From Roridomyces roridus (taxonomy: Eukaryota > Basidiomycota > Agaricomycetes > Agaricales > Mycenaceae): 64,000 nt of DNA. The translations under genes and the position numbers were made by a program. The notes under the pieces were generated by a model that saw only the letters and a program-made list of their open reading frames with translations, was not told the origin of the DNA and did no database searches. The DNA is taken from NCBI GenBank assembly GCA_029378245.1, contig JARKIF010000002.1, forward strand, positions 62,001 through 126,000, in the 5' to 3' direction. Shown piece after piece: positions 30,014-40,537 of this stretch (the stretch's first letter is position 1; every line of letters starts with the position of its first letter).

Positions 30014-31007
30014 TTACGACTTGTGCTCCCCCATATCCACCGTGATGACTGCCCCTCCGGCGGTTACAGCGTAGACCTTATGCTCCTCCTCCGCGTTGCC
30101 TCGACCGATTTTGAGAGACGTGGGGTGTGTCAACCCAGTGAATCCGCCCTCCGCATCTCCTACTACGATTTCCTGCACCCAGGTTCCGTTACCACAACTC
30201 TCTCCAGACAACAGCGTCACTGCCCCAGGATCCGTCGCCACCCATACCCTCCCCATACCATCAATGGTAAAATCGTCCCACTCATGTCCCGTGGACGGAC
30301 CCCACGGTTCGACAGTAGCGATTATGTGCGCGGAGCCAGCCTGCTCCACTCCACCATTCCCAACATTCACCGGCATCCGCATGAACGTCCCGCGCTGCGA
30401 GTTGGAATAATACAACCACCCATCGTGCACGCGAAGCCCGTTGATGCCTAGTGCAGGGAACGGCCCATCGGGGACAAGGCTCATCGACTCGTCGGTAATC
30501 GCAATGCGAGCCGTCCCGTGGCGCATATCAACCTCGTAAACGGCACCTGCGACCGAGTCTGCGGCGAGGACGAGGTTGGGGAAGCCCGGGACACTCGATA
30601 GGCCGTTGAATCCAATCGTTTCGGGAATGCGAACGACTTGATTCGCCATTGCAACCCCGTGGGTGAGATCGATATGCCAGATTGAGACCGAGTTAGGGGC
30701 GTTGTGGAATGTGGAAAAGTCGATATCCCCGGCGACGACGGCATAAACGTCAGGCAGGTATTCGGTTATTCCGAGGAGAGAGCTGCAGTTTGGGAAGATG
30801 TAAATTGGGGTGAGGGTTCGCGTTGGGCTGGGTGGGGTCGAGAGAATGGAGGGTGGGGGAGGCGACGGAGGTGATGAGGAGCTCGGAGGACGGTCGAACA
30901 GCGATGTTTTCAAAGACCAGGCCGTTAGCGTCTTGGTATATGACGCGCGCCGGGAGCGTGACCGCGGCGGCAGCAGCGAAAATGGCGGAAAGTATGAGGA
31001 GGATCAT
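30014..31007 (-). CDS. Secreted SMP-30/gluconolactonase-like protein (one frameshift)
   Basis: Intronless on the minus strand. It starts MILLILSAIFAAAAAV, a clear signal peptide, followed by FENIAVRPSSELLITSVASP. Later blocks (YLPDVYAVVAGDIDF, GFNGLSSVPGFPNLVLAAD, AVYEVDMRHG, GINGLRVHDGWLYYSNS, DDFTIDGMGRVWVATD, LTHPTSL) fit the six-bladed beta-propeller of SMP-30-like fungal proteins, usual length about 330 residues. The first 50-odd codons and the rest are in different frames. The switch, equal to one extra base, lies in the C-rich stretch around 30830-30880. This could be a sequencing error or a recent inactivating change. A metal-dependent lactonase role is possible but unproven. The gene is unrelated to the surrounding F-box array. 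Confidence 0.78.
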
Positions 31008-31451
31008 GGCATACGATGATTTAGTCTGGGCATTTTATACCAGGAGGTTTGCCCACCATACTAGCGTAGATCGCGGCGGATAGCTTTCCGGAGAGCATCA
31101 CCACTTCTGACTGTTCATCATGGGAGCGTTATTTTCTGTCAGCATTTTTTCATCAGAGCCGGACGCCGTTTTTCCGAGATAATAATTCCAGTGAGTGCCA
31201 AGGGACATCGCGGAATCTGTCTTTCGACCCTCCGTTAAGCAGATTACACTCTTGTCTGCCCTCGAGCTGCTCGGACTTTCAATTCCCTTGAACGAAGTTC
31301 GAACTTGAAACGAACCAAGATTTCTTGAAGAATTCGAATTTCTCGTACGTAAGTCCCCCGACGATCCTGCATCTCCATTGTAGGCCACAACGTGACCCTC
31401 GCCTCCTGTCTCATGCATCAGGGACGAAGAGACAACGTTGAACGAAGAGAT
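31008..31451. other. Spacer with SMP-30 promoter and copy G 5' flank
   Basis: No recognised gene. It holds the promoter of the minus-strand SMP-30-like gene and the upstream flank of copy G. Confidence 0.4.
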
Positions 31452-31486
31452 GTGGGCCGAAATTGCCGAAATGATTGATCGGACTT
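31452..31486 (+). promoter_or_regulatory. Array promoter motif before copy G
   Basis: GTGGGCCGAAATTGCCG..GATTGATCGGACTT, about 70 bp before the ATG of copy G. Confidence 0.55.
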
Positions 31487-31555
31487 TGACGTCGTCATCA
31501 CGCTCATCACGCGTTCATCTCTCTGGTTTCCTGCTGCCAAAATCGCGGTACAAGG

Positions 31556-33644
31556 ATGGACGCCAGACATACTTACGTGCTTCCTCGCCTTCTCAATTCA
31601 CCTCCCTCCATTGCCCATCTTCTCTCATCGAATTCTGCCCCCGAAGGCCTCGAATCGCGCATCGCCAGCTAGGGCTCCGACCCGACCGTCAAAATGACGG
31701 GTCAACGAGCCGTCACGACGGGTGCCGGCCCGGCCGTACAGCCCTCTGAAGCCAGAATTTTGACGGCCGGGTCCGGGTCCGGTTCCTTGGCTGACGGGGT
31801 ACCCGTTCCCGGCCGTCGACGGGCCATGACGGGTGGTGACGGGTCCTCGGCTAACTAGCCATGCCGAGCTACCATCATCACTTGATGCTCCAGGGGTAGC
31901 ACACCTGGGTCATCGGCAATCTTGCTGATGGCCCACTACTGCGGTTCTGGAGGCTTCCCGAGTACCAATCCGTAATTTTGACTTGCCGGCATCACGTAGC
32001 ATCACGTTGACATCAATCTGATGGTCAATTTAGCTGGAGGCATGGGCTGTCACTGCTCCGACCCGTCATGACGGCCGTGACGGGTCTGACGGGTACCACC
32101 CGGCCGTTTTGAGGCCTCGCAACATGGTCTGACGGCCGGGTGGGGCCCGTCCGACCTCCCATGACGGCCGTCAGAGCAACGGCCGTCGCCGTCAACGGCC
32201 GGGTCGGAGCCCTATCGCCAGCGAGCACCTCGCCAAGCTCGAATCGCAGCTAGCGCCGCTGGAAAAATTCATCGAACTCTGCTCCAGCTATCGCACGGAG
32301 CTTCGACGATCTATCGTGACCCATAGATCCATTCTGTCGCCCATCCGCCGCCTCCCCAACGAGCTGCTCGCGGAGATCTTCACGGCGGCGGTGAAGGACG
32401 CATTCCGTGGGAGTGACCGGTTGGATTGTCTCTCGCCCTGGTCGCAACCTCCCTGGACGCTGGCACGCGTCTGCAGGCGCTGGGCTGCGATCGTTCTCGG
32501 CACTCCTTCGATGTGGTCCCGGATTTTTCTCAACCTAGACGCCATCGGCGCTGGGCCGGGGGCAGTGGCGTTGACGGAACTTCTTCACCAACGGTCTGGA
32601 GGCTTGCCGTTGTCGATCACGATGAATGAGCGCTACAATAGCGAAACACGCGGCGTTCTCGATGTCGTCTTCACGCACTGCGAACGATGGCAGCATTGGG
32701 AACTGTTGGTATCAAGGGGGTCACCCCTCCTCCTCGACATCCCCACGGCGCACGCCGGTCGCTTGCCCAACCTGACCACCCTGAAAATATATGCGGAATT
32801 TGGGCCTGATGTGGGTATCCTCTTCCAAATACATGCTGTAATCTCATGGCTTGCTACATAGGATGCGGAATTCGAAAGCCTGGCTGGATTCCGGAATATC
32901 TTTGCAATCGCGCCCAGGTTGACCGCTGTTTACGCGTCCTTTGAGGACAGCAATCGTGTCTTTTCCCGACCTCCCTTGGAGTTTCCGTGGCCTCAACTGA
33001 CTACACTGTCCATCGGCCTTCGCTTCAGCGAGGAAGCCCTGCCCCTAATTCCTCAACTATCCACCATCGTCAACCTCAGGGTGCAATGCACGAAGGCGGA
33101 CCCCTTTCCCGCACAGAGTCCCATCACGCTCCCCCACCTGCGAATGCTGGAGGTCAAGGCGCAGTACCGCTCTGACCCTCTTCGGTCTCTCTCCCTCCTC
33201 GGTTGTTTGACGACGCCTCTTCTCGAGCACCTCGGAGTTCAGGACGAGGCGACCAAAGACGAAATTCTCAGCTTGATCACACGGTCCAGGTGTAAACTCA
33301 AATCCTTCCACTTCATCCACGATACGATATGCCCGGAAGACGTCCTATCCCTCATCCGCGAAATGTCAAATCTTCGCGAGCTTAAAATGGGTGATTTCGC
33401 AGAAACATCGACCCCTCTGTCCGTCCCCCCCGTGTCCATCATACAGGGACTTCATTCCCACTGGCTGGCCGTGCGCCGTCAATTGGGCCCAGGATCACGT
33501 CTATCTGTGTGCGTCGTGGACGACAATCGTCCGTCTATCGACCCGGACGTGATTTCGCTCATGCAAAAAGATGGACTGTTCATCGACATCTTACCGCACG
33601 TTTGGCAATTCGACTCGTTAGTTGATGCCAAATTCGATACGTAG
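31556..33644 (+). pseudogene. F-box array copy G, inactivated only by a MITE
   Basis: Intron-containing sub-lineage. Coding segments are 31556-31669, 32223-32810 and 32862-33644, with the conserved-position intron 32811-32861. Excising the MITE and one target copy leaves an uninterrupted frame of 495 codons: MDARHTYVLPRL, RRLPNELLAEIFTAAVKD, PWSQPPWTLARVCRRWAAI, LWSR-type block, LTELLHQRSGG, exon 2 NLRVQCTKADPFPAQSPI, HLRMLEVKA, LTTPLLEHLGV, and C terminus DSLVDAKFDT. The MITE starts with TAG exactly in frame, so translation stops after codon 38. No other lesion was found, so the insertion may be young or polymorphic. Confidence 0.88.
31670..32214. mobile_element. hAT-like MITE 3 (GACGGCCGTC-rich), 545 bp
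   Basis: Perfect inverted ends TAGGGCTCCGACCCG / CGGGTCGGAGCCCTA and a perfect 8-bp target duplication TCGCCAGC (31662-31669, 32215-32222). It has the same kind of GACGGCCGTC-unit body as MITE 1 but different terminal sequence after TAGGG. It is non-coding and inserted in exon 1 of copy G. Confidence 0.93.
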
Positions 33645-34095
33645 TACTTGCTTTGTTGCGCTTCGTCATTTCTATGTATACTTTGTATACAAGCGCAGTT
33701 GCTGTGGAACGCGCAAACATACACCGTGCGACGACTACAAGAGTTGGTCCAGCCACAATAAGCAATGACATACTCCGCGGTCAGGCCTTTTATGCAGGGA
33801 CTAATGTCCACCGAACGAGGAATTGATCTCAGCTTTACATCCGGAACGATTTCAGTATGGCACTCGTGCGGAGGAAGCCCAAGGACCAAAGTCAGAAAAA
33901 ATGACCGGTCTTGGAGAAGTATCGTCAAAAATCGAGGAAATATTGAATGCGGCGCCGAGTATCGAGTGGGAGTGCTGCCCAGGGTTGGCCCAGGGGCCAG
34001 AAAGAGTACGGGACGAATGATCCGAGATTGCCGATCATTGCTACATCGCCGCCTTCATCTCTCTTTCTTCCTGCTGCCACAATCGCGGTACAACG

Positions 34096-35543
34096 ATGGA
34101 CGAAAGACCTTGCTACGTGATTCCTCTACCTTTCACCTCACCTCCTCCATTGCCCATCTTCTTTCATCGAATTCCGCCCCCGAAGCCCCTGAATCGCATC
34201 TTGCCAGCGTACACCTCGCTGCGCTGGAATCCCAACTACCGCCACTAGAAACATTCATGGCACTGTGCTCCAGCTACCATGCGACGCTCCTACGATCCAT
34301 CGTGGCTCACAAATCCATTCTGTCGTCCACACGCCGCCTCCCCAACGAGCTGCTCGCCGAGATCTTCACGGTGGTGGTCCGGGACGAATTCTATCGGCGG
34401 TCAAACTCGGGGCCTATGTCAGAGTATCCCTGGGTACTCACGAGGGTCTGCAGACGCTGGAGAGCTGTCGCCGTGGGCACTCATTCGCTGTGGTCCTGGG
34501 TGTTCCTTGACCTGGACGTTATGCCTGGGGTCGGCGGGGTAGTTTCAAGGACAAAGCTCTTTTGTGAGCGATCCGGAAATTCTCCACTGGAGATCAAGAT
34601 TGAGCAGAGAAGGGAGAAACCGAAGAGACACGACGTTTTCAATGTCGTCCTCGCCCATGCTGAACGGTGGCAATATCTGAGCCTGTCTCTGCCAGGCGAG
34701 TCAGTCCTTGCTATCAATTCGGATATGCTCGGCCGCTTGGATGCTTTGACCACGCTCAGGATCAGAACCGCGGTTGGAACACGTTTCGAGCCCATCGACT
34801 CGTTTACAACCGCCCCGAATTTGACCGCTGTTTGTCTGTGGACGTATAACGTCACTCCTCCGTTCCCCCTCCCGTGGAAACAACTGACCTGCTTGTCAAC
34901 TACTCTTGCTTCCAACAAGGAAGCACTTTCCATTCTCCCGCAACTATCCCATATAGTCGAGCTTCGTCTCGTGTTCAGGGATTCAGCAGTTGGCGTCCTT
35001 CCGCCAAACTCAATCACGCTTGTTTGTCTGCGCTCACTCGAAATGAGGCAACACGGCCTCAATCATGTAACCTCTTCTTCCCTCCTCGACTGCTTGACTT
35101 GCCCCATCCTGGAGCATCTCATGACAGAACGGACGGCCCTCGTCGATACGGTCCTTCGCTTCATTGCGCGCTCGGGTTGCTCCAGAACCCTCAACTCCTT
35201 CTATTTTCTCCTGCGTTCCATGAGCGCGGAGAAAGTCCTTGCTCTTGTTCACGAAATGCCGTGTTTATCCACGCTTCAGATCGGCGATTTCCAGGACGGA
35301 ACAGCATCCAAATCGAGTTGTATTGTGCGAGCACTGCACTCCCATTGGCTTACCGTGCGTCGCAACTCCAGGACATCGCGGCTGGTTGTACGTCTTGTAG
35401 ACCACGCCGGTTGGTGTCTGCCAGTGTACGACGTGGGCGTCGACGCCGACGCGTTTTCAACGGCCAAGAATGATGGACTTTCCATTGAAATCAGCGCGTG
35501 GCCCAAGTCTTTCACCTCTGTTGTCGACACAAAATTCCAGTAA
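34096..35543 (+). CDS. F-box-like protein, array copy H (5' frameshift)
   Basis: Intronless sub-lineage. The family ATG is at 34096 (MDERPCYVIPLP), but one base is missing about 17 codons in (relatives read SPPSIAHLL), so the rest is in another frame. That frame is open from an unrelated ATG at 33765 and has its first family-internal ATG at 34257 (MALCSSYHA). From there the F-box core RRLPNELLAEIFTVVVRD, EYPWVLTRVCRRW, LWSWVFLDLD, LRR-like strands (SFTTAPNLTAV, LSILPQLSHIVEL, CLRSLEM, LDCLTCPIL) and C terminus SVVDTKFQ are intact. It is either a recently broken gene or a functional protein lacking the N-terminal leader. Copy A shows the same kind of lesion. The upstream motif is only weakly recognisable (about 34012-34040). 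Confidence 0.68.
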
Positions 35544-36157
35544 TTCAGTACATGTGCATTTGGTTGATACTTATCGAATAGATCTTCGTTTCAGTTTTAC
35601 AGCGAGCGATTCCAAGTAAATGCGCAAGATAGCCGATGCGTGCGGATGACTCAGGCCACCATCTGGCCGTCATCCAGCCTCAGGTGCTGCGACTGCGATC
35701 CAAGGTCATTTCTATGTATCAATGCCTGTACATGCTATCCTCGACGAAAAACACCCCGAAAACCAACACGCGGGACAATGCGGAGCTGAGTATGAGCATG
35801 TTGTGACGCCAACTTTCGAGACGAGGAGGCCGGGTCCGCTTCGTTCTAGGGTTCATCCAGCGTTCACGAGGGCCAGCTGCAACGATTGGTTCATTTTGTA
35901 GCTGGGAAATCCTGTAGTAGACGCGTATTTAGACTGTAGAAGGCAAGGTTTGCATCGACATGGTGGAGGATTGCATACAGTTGGAAGTCGAAATCTGGGA
36001 AAGTTGGCATAAAGGCAAATTCTTCAGTGGGAGACTGACACGGGAACACAGTACCAAGTATCAAAAGCGCCCTGGCGTGAAAGCCGAAATGGATCGCGGG
36101 ATGAGTCCAAGATGCACTGAACGCGACACGATGGGAAGAGGAGAGAAAGATACAAGT
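35544..36157. other. Spacer between copies H and I
   Basis: No recognised gene. Short plus-strand frames at 35960-36175 have no domain. The right end carries the copy I promoter motif. Confidence 0.4.
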
Positions 36158-36183
36158 CCGAAATGGGCCGATTGATCGGATTT
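36158..36183 (+). promoter_or_regulatory. Array promoter motif before copy I
   Basis: CCGAAATGGGCC followed by GATTGATCGGATTTAA, ending about 60 bp before the ATG of copy I. This right-hand group (I, J, K, L) has GGATTT where B, D and G have GGACTT. Confidence 0.55.
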
Positions 36184-36243
36184 AAGCCTGTCGACTCCCA
36201 CCACTTGGTCACTTGGCCACTACTCAAAATTGCGCTTTCAAGG

Positions 36244-37698
36244 ATGGAAGCCCCACCTTCATTCACGCTCCCCGACTCACTCAATTCACCCGCCTCCCTC
36301 GCTCATCTCCTCGCGTCCAATTCCGCTCCCGAGGGCCTGGAATCACGCATAGCCAGTGCACACCTCGCCGAGCTCGAAGAACAAGCAGCCTTTCTCGAGG
36401 GCGTCATGGCTGCTTGCGTCAACCGGCAGGCGGATGTTCTACGGTCTATCCAGGACCACAAATCCATCTTGTCGCCCGTTCGCCGCCTTCCAAACGAGCT
36501 GCTCGTCGAAATTTTCATGGTGGTGGTGCGCGACGCGTTCTACTCCGGCTCGCCGGATTCTGGACCGCTGGCCGAGTATCCCTGGATTCTGCAAAGGGTC
36601 TGCAGACGTTGGAACGTTGTCGCGTTAAGCACTCATACGCTGTGGTCCTGGGTTTACCTCGACCTGGACAGCGTCGACGAAGACGACCAGGGAGTAGTTC
36701 CAGTGACGCAACTATTTCACGAGCGGTCTGGAGGCTCGCCGTTGACGCTCCGGGTTACGGAGGAAGAGGGGAAAGAGACAGACGACGTTTTCAAAGCGAC
36801 CCTGGCTCATGCCGAGCGCTGGCAGCATCTGAGCCTGTCCTTGAAGGCCGGGTCGTTGCTTGCTCTTGATTTGGATAGTGTCCGTGGCCGCTTGGCCGCT
36901 TTGACCACGCTCAAAATCAGCGCCGAGATCGATGCGTTTGAAACGAGATTCGACGAGCCCATGGACTCGTTCACAACGGCGCCCAATTTGACCGCGGTTC
37001 AAATGTGGATTTATGACAACAATGCCGCAACCTTACTTCTCCCTCCGTTCCCCCTCCCTTGGAAACAGCTGACTCGGCTGTCGATCACTTTCGCTTCCAC
37101 GGAGGAAGCTTTGCCCATTCTCCCGCAATTATCGCGTATAGTCGAGCTCCGACTGGTGTTCAGCCATGTAGAAGACGTCGTCCTTCCCCCTAGCTCCATC
37201 ACGCTTCCGGCCCTACGCTGCCTCGAAGTCAAGCAAACGGGCTACGTCCATTCAACCACGTTTTCCCTCCTCGACTGCTTGACCTGCCCCATCCTTGGGC
37301 ATCTCCTGATGGAACGCGCAGCCGACGTTGATGTAGTTCTCCGTTTCATCACACGCTCTGACTGCTCCAGCACCCTGCATTCCCTCTATTTCCTCTTCGA
37401 TTACATCACCGCAGAGAAGGCCCTTTCCCTTGTTCGCGAAATTCCACGTCTGGCCGTGTTTCATGTTGGCAATCTCAACGACGCACCTGATTTGATGGTG
37501 CAGGCACTTCACGCCCACTGGCTCACCGTGCGTGGCATCTCTGGGACCTCGCGCCTGTCTGTACGCCTCGTAAACGGGTATTATCTGCCGCATATACCGA
37601 TAGACAACACGCACACTTTTTTGCCGATGCAAGAGGATGGACTTTACATCGAGTTCGGGGAGGAGATCGAGTCTGTCATCGATTCAAAATTCCATTGA
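36244..37698 (+). CDS. F-box-like protein, array copy I (intact, intronless)
   Basis: A single exon of 484 residues starting MEAPPSFTLPDSLNSPASLAHLL. It has the helical leader HLAELEEQAAFLEGVMAAC, F-box-like core RRLPNELLVEIFMVVVRD (about residues 80-97), EYPWILQRVCRRWNVVALST, LWSWVYLDLD, VTQLFHERSG, LRR-like strands (SFTTAPNLTAV, LPILPQLSRIVEL, ALRCLEVK, LDCLTCPILGHLL) and C terminus SVIDSKFH. There are no lesions, and the promoter motif is present. Its 5' third is the closest relative of the 5' third of copy L. Role as for the family: probable SCF adaptor. Confidence 0.86.
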   Translation: MEAPPSFTLPDSLNSPASLAHLLASNSAPEGLESRIASAHLAELEEQAAFLEGVMAACVNRQADVLRSIQDHKSILSPVRRLPNELLVEIFMVVVRDAFYSGSPDSGPLAEYPWILQRVCRRWNVVALSTHTLWSWVYLDLDSVDEDDQGVVPVTQLFHERSGGSPLTLRVTEEEGKETDDVFKATLAHAERWQHLSLSLKAGSLLALDLDSVRGRLAALTTLKISAEIDAFETRFDEPMDSFTTAPNLTAVQMWIYDNNAATLLLPPFPLPWKQLTRLSITFASTEEALPILPQLSRIVELRLVFSHVEDVVLPPSSITLPALRCLEVKQTGYVHSTTFSLLDCLTCPILGHLLMERAADVDVVLRFITRSDCSSTLHSLYFLFDYITAEKALSLVREIPRLAVFHVGNLNDAPDLMVQALHAHWLTVRGISGTSRLSVRLVNGYYLPHIPIDNTHTFLPMQEDGLYIEFGEEIESVIDSKFH

Positions 37699-37799
37699 AC
37701 GTCTACTACTAGCCGGTACATCCATGTACATTCTATTCTCGAGTATTTAAAACTATGTTCACCTACTGACAACTTGGAATGGCACGTCAGAGTGCGCAG
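37699..37799. other. 3' flank of copy I
   Basis: A short spacer without recognised features. Confidence 0.3.
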
Positions 37800-38420
37800 C
37801 AAACCGAACCTCGTTACGAAGAATTTCAGACGGAATGTATTCGTTGAATTGAACTCTTTGCAAGTCAGCGATTAATACGAGGAGGAACAAGACGCAGCGA
37901 AGGGACAGTGAATGAATCTCCAGCGTTGGTTTCGGCGTCTCACTCCGTAAAGTTGTATCCATTATTAATACCGTCCTCGGCATCTTCGTTCGAAGTACTG
38001 GTTCGCCTGAGGGGAGATCTGGCTCTGAGCAGTGTCACCAGTGTTCGAGCTTGTCGAGCCTGTAGAGAATTCGCCATCGTTGGCGGGATATCCACAGTCT
38101 CTTTTGAGCGTTGAACGTTGGAAGTCGAGAGCTGAAGACCGAGATTGCGCTGAGACTCGATCGACCGAGTACATTGCACGACGGAGAATTTCAAGAAGAA
38201 TGCATTCGTCGGATTCAACTCTTTACAAATCAGTGGGTATTGCGAGAAACGAGATGCGGGGAGGATGAGTGATTCTTCAGCCCACTCCGGCGGCGTCGAC
38301 GTCCCGCACCGTATGGACCTCGGCATCCTCGTTGACTGGTTTGCTTGAGGGAAAATCTGGCCCCGGCCAGACAGTGTGAGTCTGCAGAATTCGGGGCCGG
38401 GGGCATCCCATGGTTTTGGT
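37800..38420. repeat. Diverged tandem duplication, period about 375 bp
   Basis: Blocks from about 37800-38050 recur at about 38177-38400 in order: GAATTTCA.A.G.ATG.ATTCGT, CAACTCTTT.CAA.TCAG, ATGA.TC..CAGC, CCTCGGCATC.TCGTT, TGGTT.GC.TGAGGG, A.ATCTGGC and CAG.GTG. A third, shorter echo (TGGTTCGCTTGAGGG) is at 38415. No coding sense; it is probably more of the duplicated array spacer. Confidence 0.6.
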
Positions 38421-38729
38421 TCGCTTGAGGGTTCAAAAAGGGCAGTCTTCTAGTACTTGGGAGGAAGACACAGGTGGCCGAAGCAGTGTGAGCCTACCTT
38501 TCCCGTCGGATTCAGATGAAGAGACCATTGAGTGTGGAACGATGGGATTGCGTTGGAGATCTAGATTCGACCGGCCGAGTCTGGGGGCAGATGCCTTGGA
38601 CTCGCGAAATGTGGCCGATTCCTGGATAGCTTGGCAATTATTCCAGTCCAGTAGTGAATCAAATATTGGGTCAAAGGGTGCGGGATCGTGAGATGAGTGC
38701 AAGAAGTAAGAGCAAAGTAAGAGTCGAGT
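38421..38729. other. 5' flank of copy J
   Basis: No gene recognised; the sequence leads into the copy J promoter motif. Confidence 0.35.
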
Positions 38730-38757
38730 CCGAAATGGCCGATCATTGATCGGATTT
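38730..38757 (+). promoter_or_regulatory. Array promoter motif before copy J
   Basis: CCGAAATGGCCGATCATTGATCGGATTT variant, about 67 bp before the ATG; it contains the inverted pair CCGATC/GATCGG. Confidence 0.5.
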
Positions 38758-38823
38758 ATCGACTCTTCTGCAAACCACCACCTGTGACCTTGCCAGTCTC
38801 CCATCGCGCTCCAAGCTTCAAAG

Positions 38824-40357
38824 ATGGACACCAGGCATTCTTTCGTACTCCCCAAACCACCCATTCCTCCCGCCTCCATCGCTCCTCTCCTCGCATCCAA
38901 TTCCGCCCCGGAAGGCCTGGAGGAACGCATTGCGCGCGCTCACATCGCCGAGCTCGAAAAACACGCAGATTTCCTAGACAATGTCATGGCTGCGTGTGCC
39001 ATCCAGCGGGCAGAACTCTTGCGATAAACGGAGACTCACAAGTCCATTTTGTCGCCCCTGCGCCGGCTTCCAAACGAGCTGCTCGCCGAGATCTTCACGA
39101 TGGTGATCCGCGACACACTTCGTTTCGATAATAATGTGCCCCGGCCCTGGTCACAACCTCCGTGGACGCTTGCGCGCGTCTGCAGACGCTGGACTGCTGT
39201 CGCCCTGGGGACTTCTTCGCTGTGGTCCCGGGTTCTTCTGCACCTGAATCTCATTGGCCTCGGAGAAGGGGCGGTTACGATGACCCAACTTCTTCACCAA
39301 CGGTCTGGAAGTGCGCCTTTGATGGTCAGCATTCATGATGACTGCGATAAAGAAACACGCGGCGTTCTCAATCTTGCCTTCACGCACTGCGAACGGTGGA
39401 AGCACGTGCGGCTGTCGGGACTGTTTTTGGCTCCCATGACCCCCTTGATCTCCGAGATTTCCACCGTTCGCGAGCGCCTACCCGCCCTGACCACCCTGAG
39501 AATTCATGCGGAGTTGAAGGATGTGCGTAGTCTCCTTCCAACGGAAGCTAAAGCTAATCACAATGCACTTGCTGTAGGCTGAGGACAGCCTGGCGGAATT
39601 TCGTGACATCTTTGCGATCACACCCAACTTGACCGCAATCGACGCTTGGTTTCAGCACCGCGATGGCTTCCTCTTGCAACCTCCCTTTGAATTCCCGTGG
39701 CGCCAGCTGACTACATTGTCGATCAGTTTCGCGCGCAGCGAGCAAGCCCTGCCGATTTTCCCCCAATTGTCCACCATTGTCAATCTGAGGGTGCAGTTAA
39801 AATGGGCCGGCGTCTCTCCCACACAGAGCCCCATCATCCTCCCTCATCTGCGAATGTTGGAGCTCTATTCGCAGCGCGGCCTCGATTCCCCTACGTCTCC
39901 TCCCCTCCTCAGCTGCTTGACATCGCCTCTTCTGAGGCACCTCGCAGTCCACAATGAGGCAGAGAAGGACGCAGTTCTCAACTTCCTCAAACGGTCCGAG
40001 TGTGAACTCAAATCCTTCCACTTCTTCCACAGCTTCGCGATAAGCCCGGGGGATGCCGTCGCCCTCATTGGCGAAATGTTATGGGTCCGCGATGTCAAAA
40101 TTGGCTATTTCAACAGCCCAGCGGACCCTCCGCCCGAGTCCATCACAGAGGCAATTTATTCCCACTGGCTGAATCACCGCAACCCATTGAAGGTGAAATC
40201 GGGGACATCGCGGCTATCGGTATGCATCGCGGACAACAACCATCCTCCTATCGACCCGGAGATAAATTCGGATATGCAAACAAATGGAATGTTTGTGGAG
40301 ATCTTGCGGGACGTTTGGGAATTCGACTCCCTCGTCGATGCCACGTTTGAGGTGTAG
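38824..40357 (+). pseudogene. F-box array copy J, single stop codon
   Basis: Exons 38824-39522 and 39578-40357 keep frame across the conserved intron (donor GTGCGT after GAT). The only lesion seen is TAA at 39025-39027, codon 68, where relatives have Ser in LRSIEDHKS; this is just before the F-box core RRLPNELLAEIFTMVIRD. The rest is clean: PWSQPPWTLARVCRRWTAVALGT, LWSRVLLHLNLIGLG, VTMTQLLHQRSGS, exon 2 DSLAEFRDIFAITPNLTA, FPQLSTIVNLRV, HLRMLELYSQR, C terminus DSLVDATFEV. No downstream ATG preserves the F-box, so this is a young pseudogene unless the stop is an error. Confidence 0.8.
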
Positions 40358-40460
40358 ATACGATTCCGTCTTTGAATTTGTTTATATCCGCAATACTGAG
40401 CTCTTTTTGTTTGTCTTTTGAAAAGCGTCAAAGACCAAGTCGGTGGCACCGGCGAGTGCA

Positions 40461-40479
40461 ATGTGATTGATCGGATTTA
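40461..40479 (+). promoter_or_regulatory. Array promoter motif before copy K
   Basis: ATGTGATTGATCGGATTTAG, about 59 bp before the ATG. Only the core half is kept here; the upstream GGGCCGA half is missing. Confidence 0.45.
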
Positions 40480-40537
40480 GTACCCTCACTTGACCAGACT
40501 TGACCAGCACTCCGAGTCTATAAGTCGCGCTTCAAGG

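Noticed and set aside
33765..34095. Open frame upstream of copy H as a real N-terminal extension
   Set aside because: The ATG at 33765 lies in the 3' flank of copy G and the translated text has no similarity to other copies; the family start is at 34096 in another frame.
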